A stretch of 64,000 nt of DNA from Edaphobacter modestus (GCF_004217555.1 NZ_SHKW01000001.1:1302001-1366000); one strand, 5' to 3'. Shown: positions 45,001 through 53,499, counted from the stretch's first letter. Notes: generated by a model not told the origin, from the letters alone. Numbers and translations are program-made.

Positions 45001-45587
45001 ATGTTGTTGGAACACGTCGTCAACGTCTATTGGTGACGGGGACTTACGAACTGCCGTTCGGCAAAGGACGGCAGTGGTTGAACTCCTCACCCGTCGTGGG
45101 AGGTATCCTCGGCGGTTGGAATATCAACACGATCACGCTGCTGGAGACAGGACCATACCTGACCCCGACCGACAGCGTAAGCAACGATCAAACGAACACG
45201 AATCCCGCTGCAGCTGGATCGATCGTACGTCCTGACCGTGTCGGTAATCCCATTCCTGACCATCGCACGCCGAGCAATTACTTCAACATCAATGCGTTTG
45301 CACATACTCCGGTCAATGCAGGACGAGTGGGCAATGCGGGAGTTGGAATCCTTGAGGCTCCTGGCACGATCGCAGTAAGTGCAGGTTTAGCGAAGGTGAT
45401 TGCTCTCAGAGAGGCATGGCGTCTGCGCTTTGAATCAACATTTACCAACGTGTTGAACCGTACGAACTACGCGCCTCCTGCAACCAACATAAGCAACTCC
45501 AGCTCATTTGGAGTGCTTACAGGAGCTCAAACGGCAGAAAACGCGGGGAACAGGACGGGACAAATCGCCTTGCGACTTGAATTCTAG
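42051..45587 (+). CDS. Oar-type TonB-dependent receptor with extended N-terminus
   Basis: About 1178 residues. A polar stretch of some 55 residues precedes the hydrophobic signal segment (LLGSFIVLLGMLFMAAPRVG), so either the signal is of an extended type or the true start lies further downstream. The carboxypeptidase-regulatory domain (GSIRGIAQDASGAEI), a plug (with VDGIS at about 250) and a long barrel ending QIALRLEF follow. ATG 42051 has AGGAGA upstream. It is divergent from a two-component system and followed by a small ORF and an orphan regulator. It is more AT-rich than the first receptor in the window. The substrate is unknown. Confidence 0.88.
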   Translation: MASPRGTIRPASPVTAHSLMCLHLEAVLLFEQQTAASRERNKARSRILSSQGVRKSHLLGSFIVLLGMLFMAAPRVGAQSTFGSIRGIAQDASGAEITDAQITLHSIDVNTDRVVKTDATGSYSLENVLAGKYSLRAQHDGFADTVVANITLAARQDLRFTLDMKIAAEATTVEVTSSGNQINTENGVIGDSKNTAQIGQLPLNFRASTTSPLAALATSPNVQQDSQGNTAIGGATANQIGFSVDGISTANVFTSAAGANPYPSSEGIAELKVTAFNNNAEFSQVGDVTFTTKGGTNQFHGSLFEYLQNDALDARVLNFTQKAPKHFNTFGGSIGGPLSIPHLYNGHNRTFFFFDYEGNRRRTSQAQQYTVPTADERAGNLSALTSTLRNPFTGQNYQNSTITNINPTATALLNQFYPLPNLTTSNGSVNYQTLVPIPSNTDGFDARIDQVINSKQQVYARFNRKNLTVNVVNPLLPNDVDTEHDRSFLVSHNYVISSHLLNEFRYGFTDSILAPNFAIQGAAALQGLNIQVGGDQGVNVSNHPLDQGFPSIVFSDGTSFTPIGRDHVGPTESTTKQIADNLTYNRGRHTIRAGVDFRWVRFAVPEIETPSDDYGLFTFNQGVFTGNAFGDFLLGAPNTTYFAVTGPRDNAGGLQTGIYGQDQWQVNDRLTINFGLRWELLPPFVDKNGIQANFDPNYTGPGSNGQGAIIVNDILLNGLKPAPAFLASFNACGLAGVNPSTCTPVVSNSQAQLPAGLRQTYLRNFDPRLSVAYRPFKDNRTVIRAGFGIFTVTALGQLQNNNESNPQAVVNTWANNNNGTPVFTFPNVTPPGAGLQFGGGTLEQATDPHYRDAQTAQWNVTIERELTSNTSLRVSYVGMNSYRLPVTANLNQTKPSTTAYNPAAVPFPNWGVIYSTYNLGNQNYQALELEASHRMARGLAYQANYTWAHNISDAQGDAPTAFQGETRYGLADLNRFATSANRGNVVGTRRQRLLVTGTYELPFGKGRQWLNSSPVVGGILGGWNINTITLLETGPYLTPTDSVSNDQTNTNPAAAGSIVRPDRVGNPIPDHRTPSNYFNINAFAHTPVNAGRVGNAGVGILEAPGTIAVSAGLAKVIALREAWRLRFESTFTNVLNRTNYAPPATNISNSSSFGVLTGAQTAENAGNRTGQIALRLEF
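42574..42645 (+). repeat. 72-bp segment also found fused to the SRAP fragment
   Basis: The intact copy of the repeat found at 38640-38711, inside the receptor gene between the regulatory and plug domains. Confidence 0.93.
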
Positions 45588-45721
45588 ATCGAGTGGAGGC
45601 AAAGCCAGCTAGCGTCGGTTGGACCGGGTTGAAATTCGACTTCGGTCCAGCCCCACGTCTGCCCAGTTCCGGACTTTAGAAGTTTCGATCAGAACGAGTG
45701 TAGTCCTAATTTGAGGTAAAG

Positions 45722-46009
45722 ATGAGTTTGCTATGGACAGGTGTATGCAGGATCTATTTCAACGCCTATGCCGAAACTCTTTTGTATTGGTCAGTCGATA
45801 ACGGAGATCCTTCCACGGAAGTAAGGTGCCAACGCGTAGTGATGACCGGTAACTTCGAGACTATCGTCGCACCTGAGCAAAACGCAGAACCGCGTGAGTG
45901 GTTTTGTTTCAAACAGGCGAACGTATACGAGAAACTAGGCGGAGTCATCGCCGTGACGGAATGTACAACCGCATCGTTGCGCGACAGGAGCGGCAATGAG
46001 TCGAGGTGA
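45722..46009 (+). CDS. Small protein of unknown function upstream of an orphan response regulator
   Basis: A 95-residue predicted protein with a good ribosome-binding site (GAGGTAAAG before ATG 45722). It overlaps the next gene by 14 bp. No signal peptide or membrane segment is visible. Conserved-looking segments are FCFKQANVYEKLGGVIAVTE near the C-terminus and a Cys-containing middle. I do not recognise the family. Its coupling to the response regulator suggests a shared transcript. Confidence 0.6.
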   Translation: MSLLWTGVCRIYFNAYAETLLYWSVDNGDPSTEVRCQRVVMTGNFETIVAPEQNAEPREWFCFKQANVYEKLGGVIAVTECTTASLRDRSGNESR

Positions 46010-46727
46010 TAGGCACTCCATGGTTAAGATACTGATCGTAGATGACGAACCTCGAACTACAAAAATTCTTCAAACGGATCTTTCATCTCAGGGATACCTC
46101 ATGCATGTTGCGGCAAACGGGGTGGAAGGTATGACCGTCGCCCGAAATTGGCATCCGAACCTTGTGATCGCAGATGTATTCATGTCGAAGATGAGCGGTG
46201 TTGAGTTTTGTCGCCAACTCCGCGAGATCTCTGACGTCCCGATTATTGTTCTCTCAGCTCCCACAGACGAGAACATTAAGGTCGAGGCATTGAATGCTGG
46301 TGCCGATGATTATGTTATCAAGCCAATTAGCATGCGGGAGTTTCATGCCCGGGTGCAGGTTCAGCTTCGGCGTCATCCGGTCAAAGGAGCGGAAGCGCAA
46401 CGAACTCTCATTGCGGGTGACTTTCAAATTGATATCTCTATGCATCGCGTCACTGTTCGTGGTCAGGTAATTCATCTCTCACCATTACAGTTTGATCTGT
46501 TGCGCTGTCTCGTTGAACACGCCGGACAGATTCTTACCCACCGAGTCATTTTTCAGGATGTCTGGGGAATCGATGATGACCGGCGCGGACACATTCGAGC
46601 CTACATTGCTCAGCTTCGCAAGAAGATTGGATGTTCAGACCATCGCCGTTATATCGTCACCGAATCATGGATAGGCTACCGTTTGTGCGCCTCAGGTGAG
46701 GCAGCCTATAAGACTTGTACCACCTGA
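45996..46727 (+). CDS. Orphan OmpR-family response regulator
   Basis: A 243-residue KdpE/OmpR-type regulator. The receiver pocket reads ILIVDDEP, the phosphorylatable Asp is in LVIADVFMSKMSG, Ser replaces the usual Thr (IVLSAPTDE), and the Lys is in YVIKPI. The winged-helix domain has LSPLQFDLLRCLVEHAGQ and HIRAYIAQLRKKIG. An AGGAG five bases before ATG 45996 supports this start; ATG 46020 is the alternative. No kinase is adjacent downstream; the divergent DUF4118 kinase 4 kb away could supply phosphate. Confidence 0.9.
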   Translation: MSRGDRHSMVKILIVDDEPRTTKILQTDLSSQGYLMHVAANGVEGMTVARNWHPNLVIADVFMSKMSGVEFCRQLREISDVPIIVLSAPTDENIKVEALNAGADDYVIKPISMREFHARVQVQLRRHPVKGAEAQRTLIAGDFQIDISMHRVTVRGQVIHLSPLQFDLLRCLVEHAGQILTHRVIFQDVWGIDDDRRGHIRAYIAQLRKKIGCSDHRRYIVTESWIGYRLCASGEAAYKTCTT

Positions 46728-46767
46728 TTGCTTAGCAACGCGACTGGAAGAACTTGGAGTCCTGTTG

Positions 46768-46980
46768 TTATGTTGGAATGCGCTGTGGTTTCTTCAGTCT
46801 TACATTTCCACGGCTGTTGTCTCCGTCGATGGGTTCATCGACTCTTCCGGCAGCCCATAGACCGTCTTCGGTCATTTCTTGTAGCCGATCTTTTCGCTAT
46901 TGGTCATCGCTTGCGGCACCTTCTGCAATGCGCAGCTCGCGCCGGGCTTGTTCGATCCTTTCCACCAGTCGCGCATCCAT
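46768..46980 (-). pseudogene. Small coding-like ORF with an in-frame TAG
   Basis: A 71-codon frame on the minus strand. GGAGG precedes its ATG. Segments LVERIEQARRELRIAEGAAS and LQEMTEDGLWAAGRVDEPID read like a real soluble helical protein, but a TAG at 46899-46897 splits them. A tiny upstream frame (16 codons) ends overlapping this start. The family is not recognised. Confidence 0.35.
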
Positions 46981-47113
46981 CACTTTTTAGTCCTCCGGGC
47001 ATCATTCTTATCATGCGTGAATTTTGACATTTTCACCGCTCACCCAGGGCCCTTCTGAAGGGCTTTATGCTTTCTTTGCTCCGATCCATATAACCTATAG
47101 GAGTGTTGAATTT

Positions 47114-47816
47114 ACGAAGAAGGCGCATCTTCTTGCCTGTGCCTGGGCGTGATCGGTGTAGGGTGTGCAACTATCCGAATATATGCTCAGGGGACAGTCA
47201 ACGACGCCAAACCTCAAGGTGCACCCACCCAGGCATCCGGGGGAACGAGCACTGATTTGTTCGTGATGTTTGGATCAGACTTTAATCGTCCTGGGCTTCT
47301 TCCCAGGGCAAATTACAACCTCGGCATCGGACACACCTTTGCCTTCTTGAAGAAGAACCCACTCGGAGACGAACTGACCATATGTTTGGATCAGACTTTA
47401 ATCATCCTGGGCTTCTTCCCAGGGCAAATTACAACCTCGGCATCGGACACACCTTTGCCTTCTTGAAGAAGAACCCACTCGGAGACGAACTGACCATTGC
47501 ATACACGTACGAGAACGCCGGCACCCACGGCTTTTTCCATACCAATTTTGGCGAACATACCGAAAGTGCTGGCATCATGAAGAACTTCGCGCTGCCAGGC
47601 ACCAAACTCGTCACCGGCTACACCTGGATTCAGAGTGGCCTGACGAGCTACACGGGCAACGCCCACGTGCAAAATAGGCTCGCCAGCAGCGCATCCCTTG
47701 GTGCCATCGTGCACTTCAACAACAGCAACTCCATCTGGATTCAAGAGACTTATAATAAGGTAGTTACCGTGCCTTGGTACACAACCTCAAGCATTGGCTA
47801 TACGTATAGCTGGTAG
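47114..47816 (+). pseudogene. Secreted outer-surface (beta-barrel-like) protein gene broken by frameshift and tandem duplication
   Basis: Joining frames gives a protein of about 190 residues. The signal peptide is readable as KKAHLLACAWA in one frame, then IGVGCATIRIYAQ in another, with one base missing near 47149. The start appears mutated to ACG (47114; AGGAG ten bases upstream). The mature part (MFGSDFNRPGLLPRANYNLG, then alternating Gly/aromatic strands ending SIGYTYSW) looks like a small outer-membrane beta-barrel. A 116-bp tandem duplication shifts the frame again. The gene family is not recognised; at least three lesions make it non-functional. Confidence 0.75.
47266..47497 (+). repeat. 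116-bp direct tandem duplication
   Basis: Units 47266-47381 and 47382-47497 differ at a single position (TAATCG versus TAATCA). Because 116 is not a multiple of three, the copy destroys the reading frame. The near-identity implies a recent event. Confidence 0.96.
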
Positions 47817-47834
47817 AAATCAGCGCGCCGAAGC

Positions 47835-48113
47835 GTTTCTCGGGAGATCTAAATCTCATGACGCTCCTGAAAGCTTCAGGAGCCAATGTCCGTCCGATGT
47901 CGCGATAGTTTTGTCGGACAACTCTATGGCATATGTCTGCAATCCAGGGTTGAGCTGATAGTTCGATCGCTTACCGCGCGCACGATGGATGAGCGCAGCT
48001 CCGCCGCCATCTTTGTAACAGTTCAGCAAACGCTGAACTTGACGAACACTCAAATCCAAAAGCAGTGATGCTGAATCTGATGTAAGCCGACCAGCAACAA
48101 ACTCTGCAAGCGC
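47835..48113 (-). mobile_element. ISNCY-type transposase N-terminal remnant
   Basis: The minus strand reads ALAEFVAGRLTSDSASLLL, LSVRQVQRLLNCYKDGGGAA and LIHRARGKRSNYQLNPGL. This is the HTH part of ISNCY (IS1202-like) transposases. Past this point a frameshift is needed to continue (VVRQNYRDIGRTLAPEAF in another frame), after which homology ends. No DDE domain and no terminal repeats are visible. It is a small leftover of an insertion. Confidence 0.75.
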
Positions 48114-48329
48114 TATCGGCTATTCGTGGTTACCCGGCTCCCGGCACGGCTATCGCTTTCGCGAGGCCTAGCGTGAACTGTCCGCAGCGTTCTTCCGCCG
48201 TAGCTCGCTAGGTCAAAACAGAGAAGGGCGAGGCTCAAGGGCTTCGTCCTTCTTCTTCTCGTAATCTTTATTCCTCCTTTATGCTCTCACTTCTTTTTCG
48301 TTATCGTTCAAGCTGAGAGAAGTGACGCT
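48114..48329. other. Gap without recognisable gene
   Basis: About 215 bases of noncoding-looking sequence between the ISNCY remnant and the glutathione peroxidase remnant; T- and C-rich stretches (48250-48300) but no supported feature. Confidence 0.4.
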
Positions 48330-48539
48330 TCACGTTTTGAAGTCGCTGACAGGAAAGCCGCAGACGACGAGGCCTTTGTCCTTGAAGCGACTCTATACCT
48401 CTTCGAGCACCTTGTACTGGGGAGCGAGTCCGCATTGAGAGGCTACGCTAACGATAAGGAGAACTTTGCTGCGGTAGTCGCCGAGCGTGGCGGGTTCGCC
48501 GGTGAAGGGCTGGACGGGGATGTCGTAGATATTCGCCAC
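48330..48539 (-). pseudogene. Glutathione peroxidase gene remnant
   Basis: The minus strand from GTG 48539 reads ANIYDIPVQPFTGEPATLGD, YRSKVLLIVSVASQCGLAPQ and YKVLEEV, then TAG where family members have Tyr, then SRFKDKGLVVCGFPVSDF. It is the first third of a BtuE/GPx-type thioredoxin-fold peroxidase. The rest of the gene is gone. The peroxidatic Cys (SQCG) is still present, but the stop and truncation rule out function. Confidence 0.85.
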
Positions 48540-48783
48540 AATTTGAGTGGATCGTTACGAATTCTGTATGCGGAAGCGGATACGATTCGATTCGGCGGAG
48601 TTGCCTGAGACGAGATCTCAGGAAGTCGCCTTTAGGGAACGAGGTAGTTTCAAGTACGGCTATGTCTTTTACCGATGTACTCTTTGTCCGACCTTTAGCG
48701 ACCAGTGAAGAACGTGCCGAGCATATCGGCGTAGCTGCTGGAGTACCTGCGTGGGCAGGCAACCTGGGACGTCCAATTCTGTC
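48540..48783. other. Gap without recognisable gene
   Basis: Open frames on both strands are short and unlike any family I know. It is probably further decayed sequence. Confidence 0.35.
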
Positions 48784-49596
48784 CTACGCAGCCTTGGCGG
48801 TAGCACGATCAAGGGCCTTCACAAAACGCTTAGCCATTTCGTGGTCGGAAGGCGGGTTCTGGCCGGTGATGAGTTCGCGATCTTCGATCACAAACGGCTT
48901 GAAGATACCTTTGTCGGAGATGGAGACGTCGCCGCCGGCGATCTTCAGAGCGTCGTTGACGTAGAACGGAATTTTACCGCCACCCATGTAGTGTTCTTCC
49001 GCATAGTGCTCCTCGTCGTTCGAAAAGATCGTCATGCGGTAACCGGCATATTGCCAACCCTCAGCAAGCCTCTTTGCCTCTTCCGGCTTGCCTGCTACAA
49101 GTGCGGCGCGGAATTCCTTCGCCTTCGGCATCGCCGCCGCTATGGCAATCGGTCCATGACAGAGAAGCGCCGTCGTCTTCGCCGTGGAATGGGCATGACG
49201 AAGTATCTCACCAAGGTCCGGGTCCTGGATCAGGTCAACCATCGGTGGGTGTCCCCCTGGGGCGTAGAACCCGATGTATCTATCGAGACCTTCCTCAATC
49301 AATGAACGGAATGAGCGCGGGTTCTGCATCGCGGGGTGGGTGTTAATGAAGTCAAGTGCCTTTCGGAGGGCCTCTTCACTGCCGCCGAAATGAGCTGCTG
49401 TAGCCGATTGAGGATCCATGATCGGCTTGGTGCCATTAGGCGTAGCCAGAACCATTTGATAGCCGGCATCAAGCGCTGCCTGTACGGGTATAACGAGTTC
49501 GTTGAGATAGTAGCCCGCGTGTTCTTTCCTGCCATCCTTGAGGGTGATCGAGTCAGCGTTGGAAGCGATGGCGAGTATTGTAGGTTCGCTGTTCAT
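48784..49596 (-). CDS. DJ-1/PfpI (Hsp31-like) family protein
   Basis: A 270-residue type-1 glutamine amidotransferase-like protein. The nucleophile elbow is ALLCHGP (Cys at about residue 145), with the preceding YAPGGHPPMVDL that carries the general His/Gly region. Related proteins act as Hsp31-type chaperones, protein deglycases or cofactor-independent glyoxalases; which applies here is not decidable. ATG 49596 has AGGAG upstream. It is an intact gene within the decaying region. Confidence 0.88.
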   Translation of the reverse strand: MNSEPTILAIASNADSITLKDGRKEHAGYYLNELVIPVQAALDAGYQMVLATPNGTKPIMDPQSATAAHFGGSEEALRKALDFINTHPAMQNPRSFRSLIEEGLDRYIGFYAPGGHPPMVDLIQDPDLGEILRHAHSTAKTTALLCHGPIAIAAAMPKAKEFRAALVAGKPEEAKRLAEGWQYAGYRMTIFSNDEEHYAEEHYMGGGKIPFYVNDALKIAGGDVSISDKGIFKPFVIEDRELITGQNPPSDHEMAKRFVKALDRATAKAA

Positions 49597-49794
49597 GAGA
49601 TTCTCCTTCTGCTCGGGCCTGAGGTTATTTAGCTTGCGCTCGTCCTTGGTTATGAAAAGTTACGGACCCTGGCCGCTGTCCGAGGCTCCTCGCTATCATT
49701 CATAACGATGGGATGCCATCCGAAGAAAGAGAGGATACCCCCGCACAGGCGCTCTGCTCAACGAGCCTGATCGACGAGCCGGCTGACAGTCGCC

Positions 49795-50015
49795 ACAAGC
49801 ATTGTTCGTAGATGCCTAGGTTGTTGATAAGGATGTCGATCTCGGGCACAGGCCCAATCAACGTATCGACGCCGATCTTTGTGCTACGTCCGCGACGACC
49901 GTCCGCACTTTCAACGCGCTATTGGCGAACAACTCATCCAGCTTCGCCTGCGTTCGTTCTGGCGCTGTCACATCGACGCCTTCGCGTGCTAGTGCTTTGA
50001 ATAGTTCTGGTGAAA
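49795..50015 (-). pseudogene. Short-chain dehydrogenase/reductase gene remnant
   Basis: The minus strand reads EGVDVTAPERTQAKLDELF and VRTVVADVA in one frame, then TLIGPVPEIDILINNLGIYE in another. That is the NNAG-type segment (here NNLG) of an SDR. The N-terminal cofactor-binding TGxxxGIG motif and the catalytic YxxxK are both missing. Confidence 0.75.
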
Positions 50016-50503
50016 GAGGAGACCGTTGATTTGATTACAGTTCACTAATTGAGGCGCGCCCATACAATCATTTATTTGGGATCAGCACTTTGACTCTCAC
50101 CCGACTCCGTTGCGCTTTGAACCGCGGCCAGCATCTCTTGCCGTATCAGGCCACTGAATGGCTTAATCATCTTCTCGTGCGACATTTGATAACCCGCATT
50201 GTTGACCTGCGACATGGGAGCTGGCAGCATCTTCCCGCCGGAGTGGCAGAGATGCTGCGGCGGCGCAGGATGGAGGCTTCTTGGTTGAGGTAAAAGTCGG
50301 CGGGGTCTGCTCTCTGGCAGGAAGTGTGAGCGGGTGTTTCCGTTGTGTGAATTTCCAGCCTGCGAAATTGACAGGGGAGGAGAGGCTGGGTAGCCTCAAG
50401 GGCGTCGGCGATAGCGGCGGGCCATATCTTCTATCTTCCTGCTGACGAATCCAATGGCTCCCCGCTGGCCGTGAACGCCTTGTGCGGGGTGAAGGAGTTT
50501 TCG
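50016..50503. other. Gap with a possible decayed ORF
   Basis: 488 bases. The minus strand has a 47-codon coding-like tail near 50077-50217 (AGYQMSHEKMIKPFSGLIRQ, ending in TAA) that may be the C-terminus of a lost gene. The family is not recognised. The last 60 bases should hold the expression signals of the following gene. Confidence 0.35.
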
Positions 50504-50986
50504 GTGAGCACAAAGGCAGACTTCAGCGCAGATGAGTGGGACCTGTTGCGTTCTTCGCCAATGATGGCGGGAATTTTGGTGGTGGCGGCGAGCCCGAGCG
50601 GGCCGATTGGGCTGGTGCAGGAGTCGGCGGCAACGGGAAGGATGATTTTGGGTGCGGCGGGGACGGCGCAGACTCCGCTGCTGAAAGCGCTGGCGGAGGA
50701 TATGAAGACGTCGGTGTCGATTCCGAACGCGCCTGCGGGAGCTTCGCCCATGGCAGTGCAGAACGCGGCGACGGAGATTCTGCGTCGGACCTCGGAGCTG
50801 CTGGGAAAGAAGGCTACTCCGGAGGAGACCACCGAAATCAAGCAATGGCTGGCGAGTGTGGCGCAGGCGACGGCCGAGGCGACCAAAGAGGGCGGTTTCC
50901 TTGGGTTTGGCGGGACGCTGGTCTCTGAGGAAGAAAAGGCCGCGGTGGCGAAGGTGAGTTCGACGCTGGGGATTGCCACGGTGTAG
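50504..50986 (+). CDS. Conserved hypothetical alpha-helical protein
   Basis: About 160 residues. GTG 50504 has AAGGAG six bases upstream. The N-terminus (ADFSADEWDLLRSSPMMAGI) and the overall pattern fit a small family of uncharacterised soluble helical proteins found in several bacteria; I know no function. A helical middle and C-terminal FGGTLVSEEEKAAVAKV are visible. It reads as an intact gene; the reading frame and codon use look coding. Confidence 0.7.
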   Translation: MSTKADFSADEWDLLRSSPMMAGILVVAASPSGPIGLVQESAATGRMILGAAGTAQTPLLKALAEDMKTSVSIPNAPAGASPMAVQNAATEILRRTSELLGKKATPEETTEIKQWLASVAQATAEATKEGGFLGFGGTLVSEEEKAAVAKVSSTLGIATV

Positions 50987-51199
50987 CGCTGAGTGTTGTG
51001 TTGCTCTGCATGAAGAGGTGATGGGAAGTAAGCTGGTTCTATAAAGAAGTCGGTCGTGCTGGATGTGATGCTTCCTCCACTGGGCATGGTTCCGGTGGTC
51101 GATACGCGCAGGCACGATTTGGAGCGGCATATTCCGGCGCGGTCTTTTTCGATATCGACGTATGGTTGAGATCGATACATTACAGATCCGGGAACGGTT

Positions 51200-51960
51200 C
51201 TATTTCAACTTCAGACTCTTCTGGATGAAGTCGAGAGCAATCCTTTCGGTGTCGATGTGGATTTGCGCGCGATTGATGCCGGGGTCGGGCTTGCAGGAGT
51301 CGAGCACCTTCTCGCCTGAGGGGGTTGCAGAGGGTTCCGAAGATGTAGTGGTTGGCTCTGCCGAGAAAGATCTTCAGCTGTGCTCCAGAGATGAGTTTGG
51401 CGTAACGCTCGGCGTTGGTTTTGGGATCGACGATGGTGTCGTCGGCGCCGACAATGATGTAGACGGGGATTTGGATGGATCGCAGGCTTGCCTCGGTGAA
51501 GGCGAAGCCAACGGCGGGAGCCATAGCAAAGACGGCCTTCACGCGGGGGGCACGGTGCCAGTCGTGCTGGTGGCGCAGGGAGCCCTGAATGACGGAATTG
51601 GTGTCCTTGATCTTATTGAAGCGGTCGATCCACTGCCGGAAGGTCGGGGGAAGATTGCAGTTGATGTCTTCGGGGTGAGCTTGGCGGTGGGCGGCGGCGA
51701 TGCGTGTGGGGTCGATGCGGGGGCCGAACTTGGAGTCGGCGAGTATCTTGTCGATGAGCGCGAAGATGTCGCGGGGGGCGCTCCCATTCGAGGATGAACC
51801 CCTGGGGGAGCATCTGGACTCGGCGGCGGTGTTCCGTGGTGGTTGACGCCGGCGACGATGTATCCGTGTGAGGCGAGAAACCATCCGAGCCAGCCCATGA
51901 GTAGGCGAGGCTGGAGGTTCCGTGCGAGAGGACGATAAGCAGAAATTTCTGGCATCCTGC
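51200..51960 (-). pseudogene. Alpha/beta hydrolase gene with several frameshifts and missing nucleophile elbow
   Basis: Segments spread over different frames: LIVLSHGTSS, MGWLGWFLASHGYIVAGVNH, ERPRDIFALIDKILADSKFG (after a shift), then KAVFAMAPAVGFAFTEASL, VYIIVGADDTIVDP and RANHYIFGTLC. After another shift comes DSCKPDPGINRAQIHIDTER and the stop at 51200. This is a secreted-type alpha/beta hydrolase of the kind near platelet-activating-factor acetylhydrolase-like proteins. The GxSxGG nucleophile segment is missing (DPTRIAAA runs into HRQAHPED). At least three lesions. Confidence 0.8.
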
Positions 51961-51984
51961 ACTAGAGCAGGATGCAGAGTCGGA

Positions 51985-53112
51985 TTAACGTTTCCTCGGC
52001 AGCCAGATCTCGAGTTGGCCCTTCGGGGAGGGCAAGCCGATCCTAACGGCGCGGGCGTTCGGATACGCCTGCTTCAATATCTCAACGCATCGATTCGCAA
52101 ACACCTCATCCGAGGCATTGAAATATCTGACCTGAGCTACATCTGGCATCTTCTGGGTCGGAATCTTCTGTACCTGAGACTCTACGTTCGCTGTGGGCCA
52201 TCCTTTACGAAGCAGTTGTACGACCTTCGTACCGGCTTCGGGAGTGTCCGTTGCATCCTCCTGAACGTACATATGCGCTCTGACATTGACAGACGCTGGA
52301 GACCGGTTGGGAACAGCAGCTTCGACGGGTTTCGGCGTCGTGGGAGACACAGAGGCATTCTGGCTGGTTCCGAATTCTGAAAGCAGCAGTACGATTGGCT
52401 GGCTCTCGTTGTCAGCGATACTCAGCGTCGACGAACCTGGACTGTCGTTGATGCTGAATCCGCCGATCTTTGCCAGCTGGGCTTTCACTGTAGCGGGATT
52501 ATCTACCTTCACAGTGAAGGTCATCTTTCCGAGCACGGTGCCGCGGATCAGTCGCATCCCGGGGTGGCTGGAGATGAACTTCCCGCAATCGCCCTGGGCG
52601 GTGACGTGTTCCACAGACTTGTCGTCCATGATCTGAATCTGCGCGTCCGCGATCGTGTATTGGATGTTTTGCGACTGCTTGAGGTTCACGCCCGCGCTAT
52701 CGAGTCCCTGAAGTGCGCCGGATCCAAGGTTTGCCGCGAGAGCGGTATCGCTAGACATCGTATAGGAAGGAAACAGATGCTGCGCCGCGAAGGGCTTAGG
52801 AAGAGGGGCGGGAACGCAATCCTCCAGATCCGCAGGGACCGAACCGGTCGCGCGGAGCAAGGTGCCCAACGGATACGCGGTTGTCGCCACGATAACGCTG
52901 AAGTCGCTGCCGCCACCAAATTGCTTGAGCACCCGATTAGCCAGGTCCTGCTGAAATTGATCGAAGTCGCCCACATTCTGCGTTGATGGCTGATCTCCAC
53001 TGCGGTTCGTGGTAACGAGCAGGTTCTTCGGCCGATGAGCGAAGTGCCATGCAACAATGATGGCGACCAGAACGGCTATGAGTCCAACAATCTTTTTACC
53101 TGTGGGATTCAT
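51985..53112 (-). CDS. Membrane-anchored protein of unknown function
   Basis: A 375-residue protein with one N-terminal transmembrane anchor (about residues 8-25, IVGLIAVLVAIIVAWHFA) and a large extracytoplasmic part. The C-terminal region (about 290-375, VQLLRKGWPTANVESQV through AQVRYFNASDEVFANRCVEI) resembles SPOR or LytR_C-type peptidoglycan-associated domains: a small alpha/beta fold with a VRYF strand. The middle has one cysteine pair (DCVPAPLPKP, GDCGKFI). I assign no function. It is oriented with the folE operon but separated from it by 390 bp that hold a degenerate nucleotidyltransferase. Confidence 0.72.
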   Translation of the reverse strand: MNPTGKKIVGLIAVLVAIIVAWHFAHRPKNLLVTTNRSGDQPSTQNVGDFDQFQQDLANRVLKQFGGGSDFSVIVATTAYPLGTLLRATGSVPADLEDCVPAPLPKPFAAQHLFPSYTMSSDTALAANLGSGALQGLDSAGVNLKQSQNIQYTIADAQIQIMDDKSVEHVTAQGDCGKFISSHPGMRLIRGTVLGKMTFTVKVDNPATVKAQLAKIGGFSINDSPGSSTLSIADNESQPIVLLLSEFGTSQNASVSPTTPKPVEAAVPNRSPASVNVRAHMYVQEDATDTPEAGTKVVQLLRKGWPTANVESQVQKIPTQKMPDVAQVRYFNASDEVFANRCVEILKQAYPNARAVRIGLPSPKGQLEIWLPRKR

Positions 53113-53199
53113 TTATCGAGTCCTCAGCAAAGCCCAACCTCACAAAAGCAGAGCCATTCCTCATCGTCTCAGAAAAAGCGATTCGACCAATGAGATTAT

Positions 53200-53499
53200 T
53201 CAGCAGCCCTGGACAACCTGTCGACCGGAGTCTATGCAGGTAACCTCGGTCGGAGCGAGGGTGTACCGGGGTTGGCAAATCGCCGCACCACTCAAGGAGA
53301 ATACCTCAGCATCACAATCCGGGCAGTTCGTCGCCGTCGAAGTACGGGTTATGTCCGCTAAAAGGGAGGCACTCCAGATCCAGGTCGGATGAACACGCGT
53401 CTGGTGTCCCAGTAGAGCATCGACACCCCAACCCCCATCGATCCAAATCTCGATGCCTGACGAACCGAGCCGGCGATACACAGATAGGACAGACTGCAA
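53200..53499 (-). pseudogene. Nucleotidyltransferase-like (aminoglycoside/lincosamide type) gene remnant
   Basis: The first 30 codons from TTG 53499 match the N-terminus of ANT(2'')/Lnu-type nucleotidyltransferases (SSGIEIWIDGGWGVDALLGH; GGWGVDAL is the nucleotide-binding signature). The following DLDL metal-binding motif survives only in another frame (HPDLDLECLPF after a shift). The remaining sequence does not match the family. It lies two bases beyond the end of folE in the same direction. A product of about 100 residues is too short to work. Confidence 0.65.

Noticed and set aside
45588..45721. Stem GGTTGGACCG/CGGTCCAGCC after the second TonB receptor as a terminator
   Set aside because: No T-run follows and the loop is long; it was not strong enough to list.
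32907..48539. Four in-frame stops in remnants (small ORF at 32.97 kb, IS6 transposase, small ORF at 46.9 kb, glutathione peroxidase) are all TAG, suggesting amber reassignment
   Set aside because: Several intact genes in the window end at TAG (for example bacilliredoxin, proC and the PKS), so TAG is a normal stop; each interrupted gene also has other damage or lacks known homologues.
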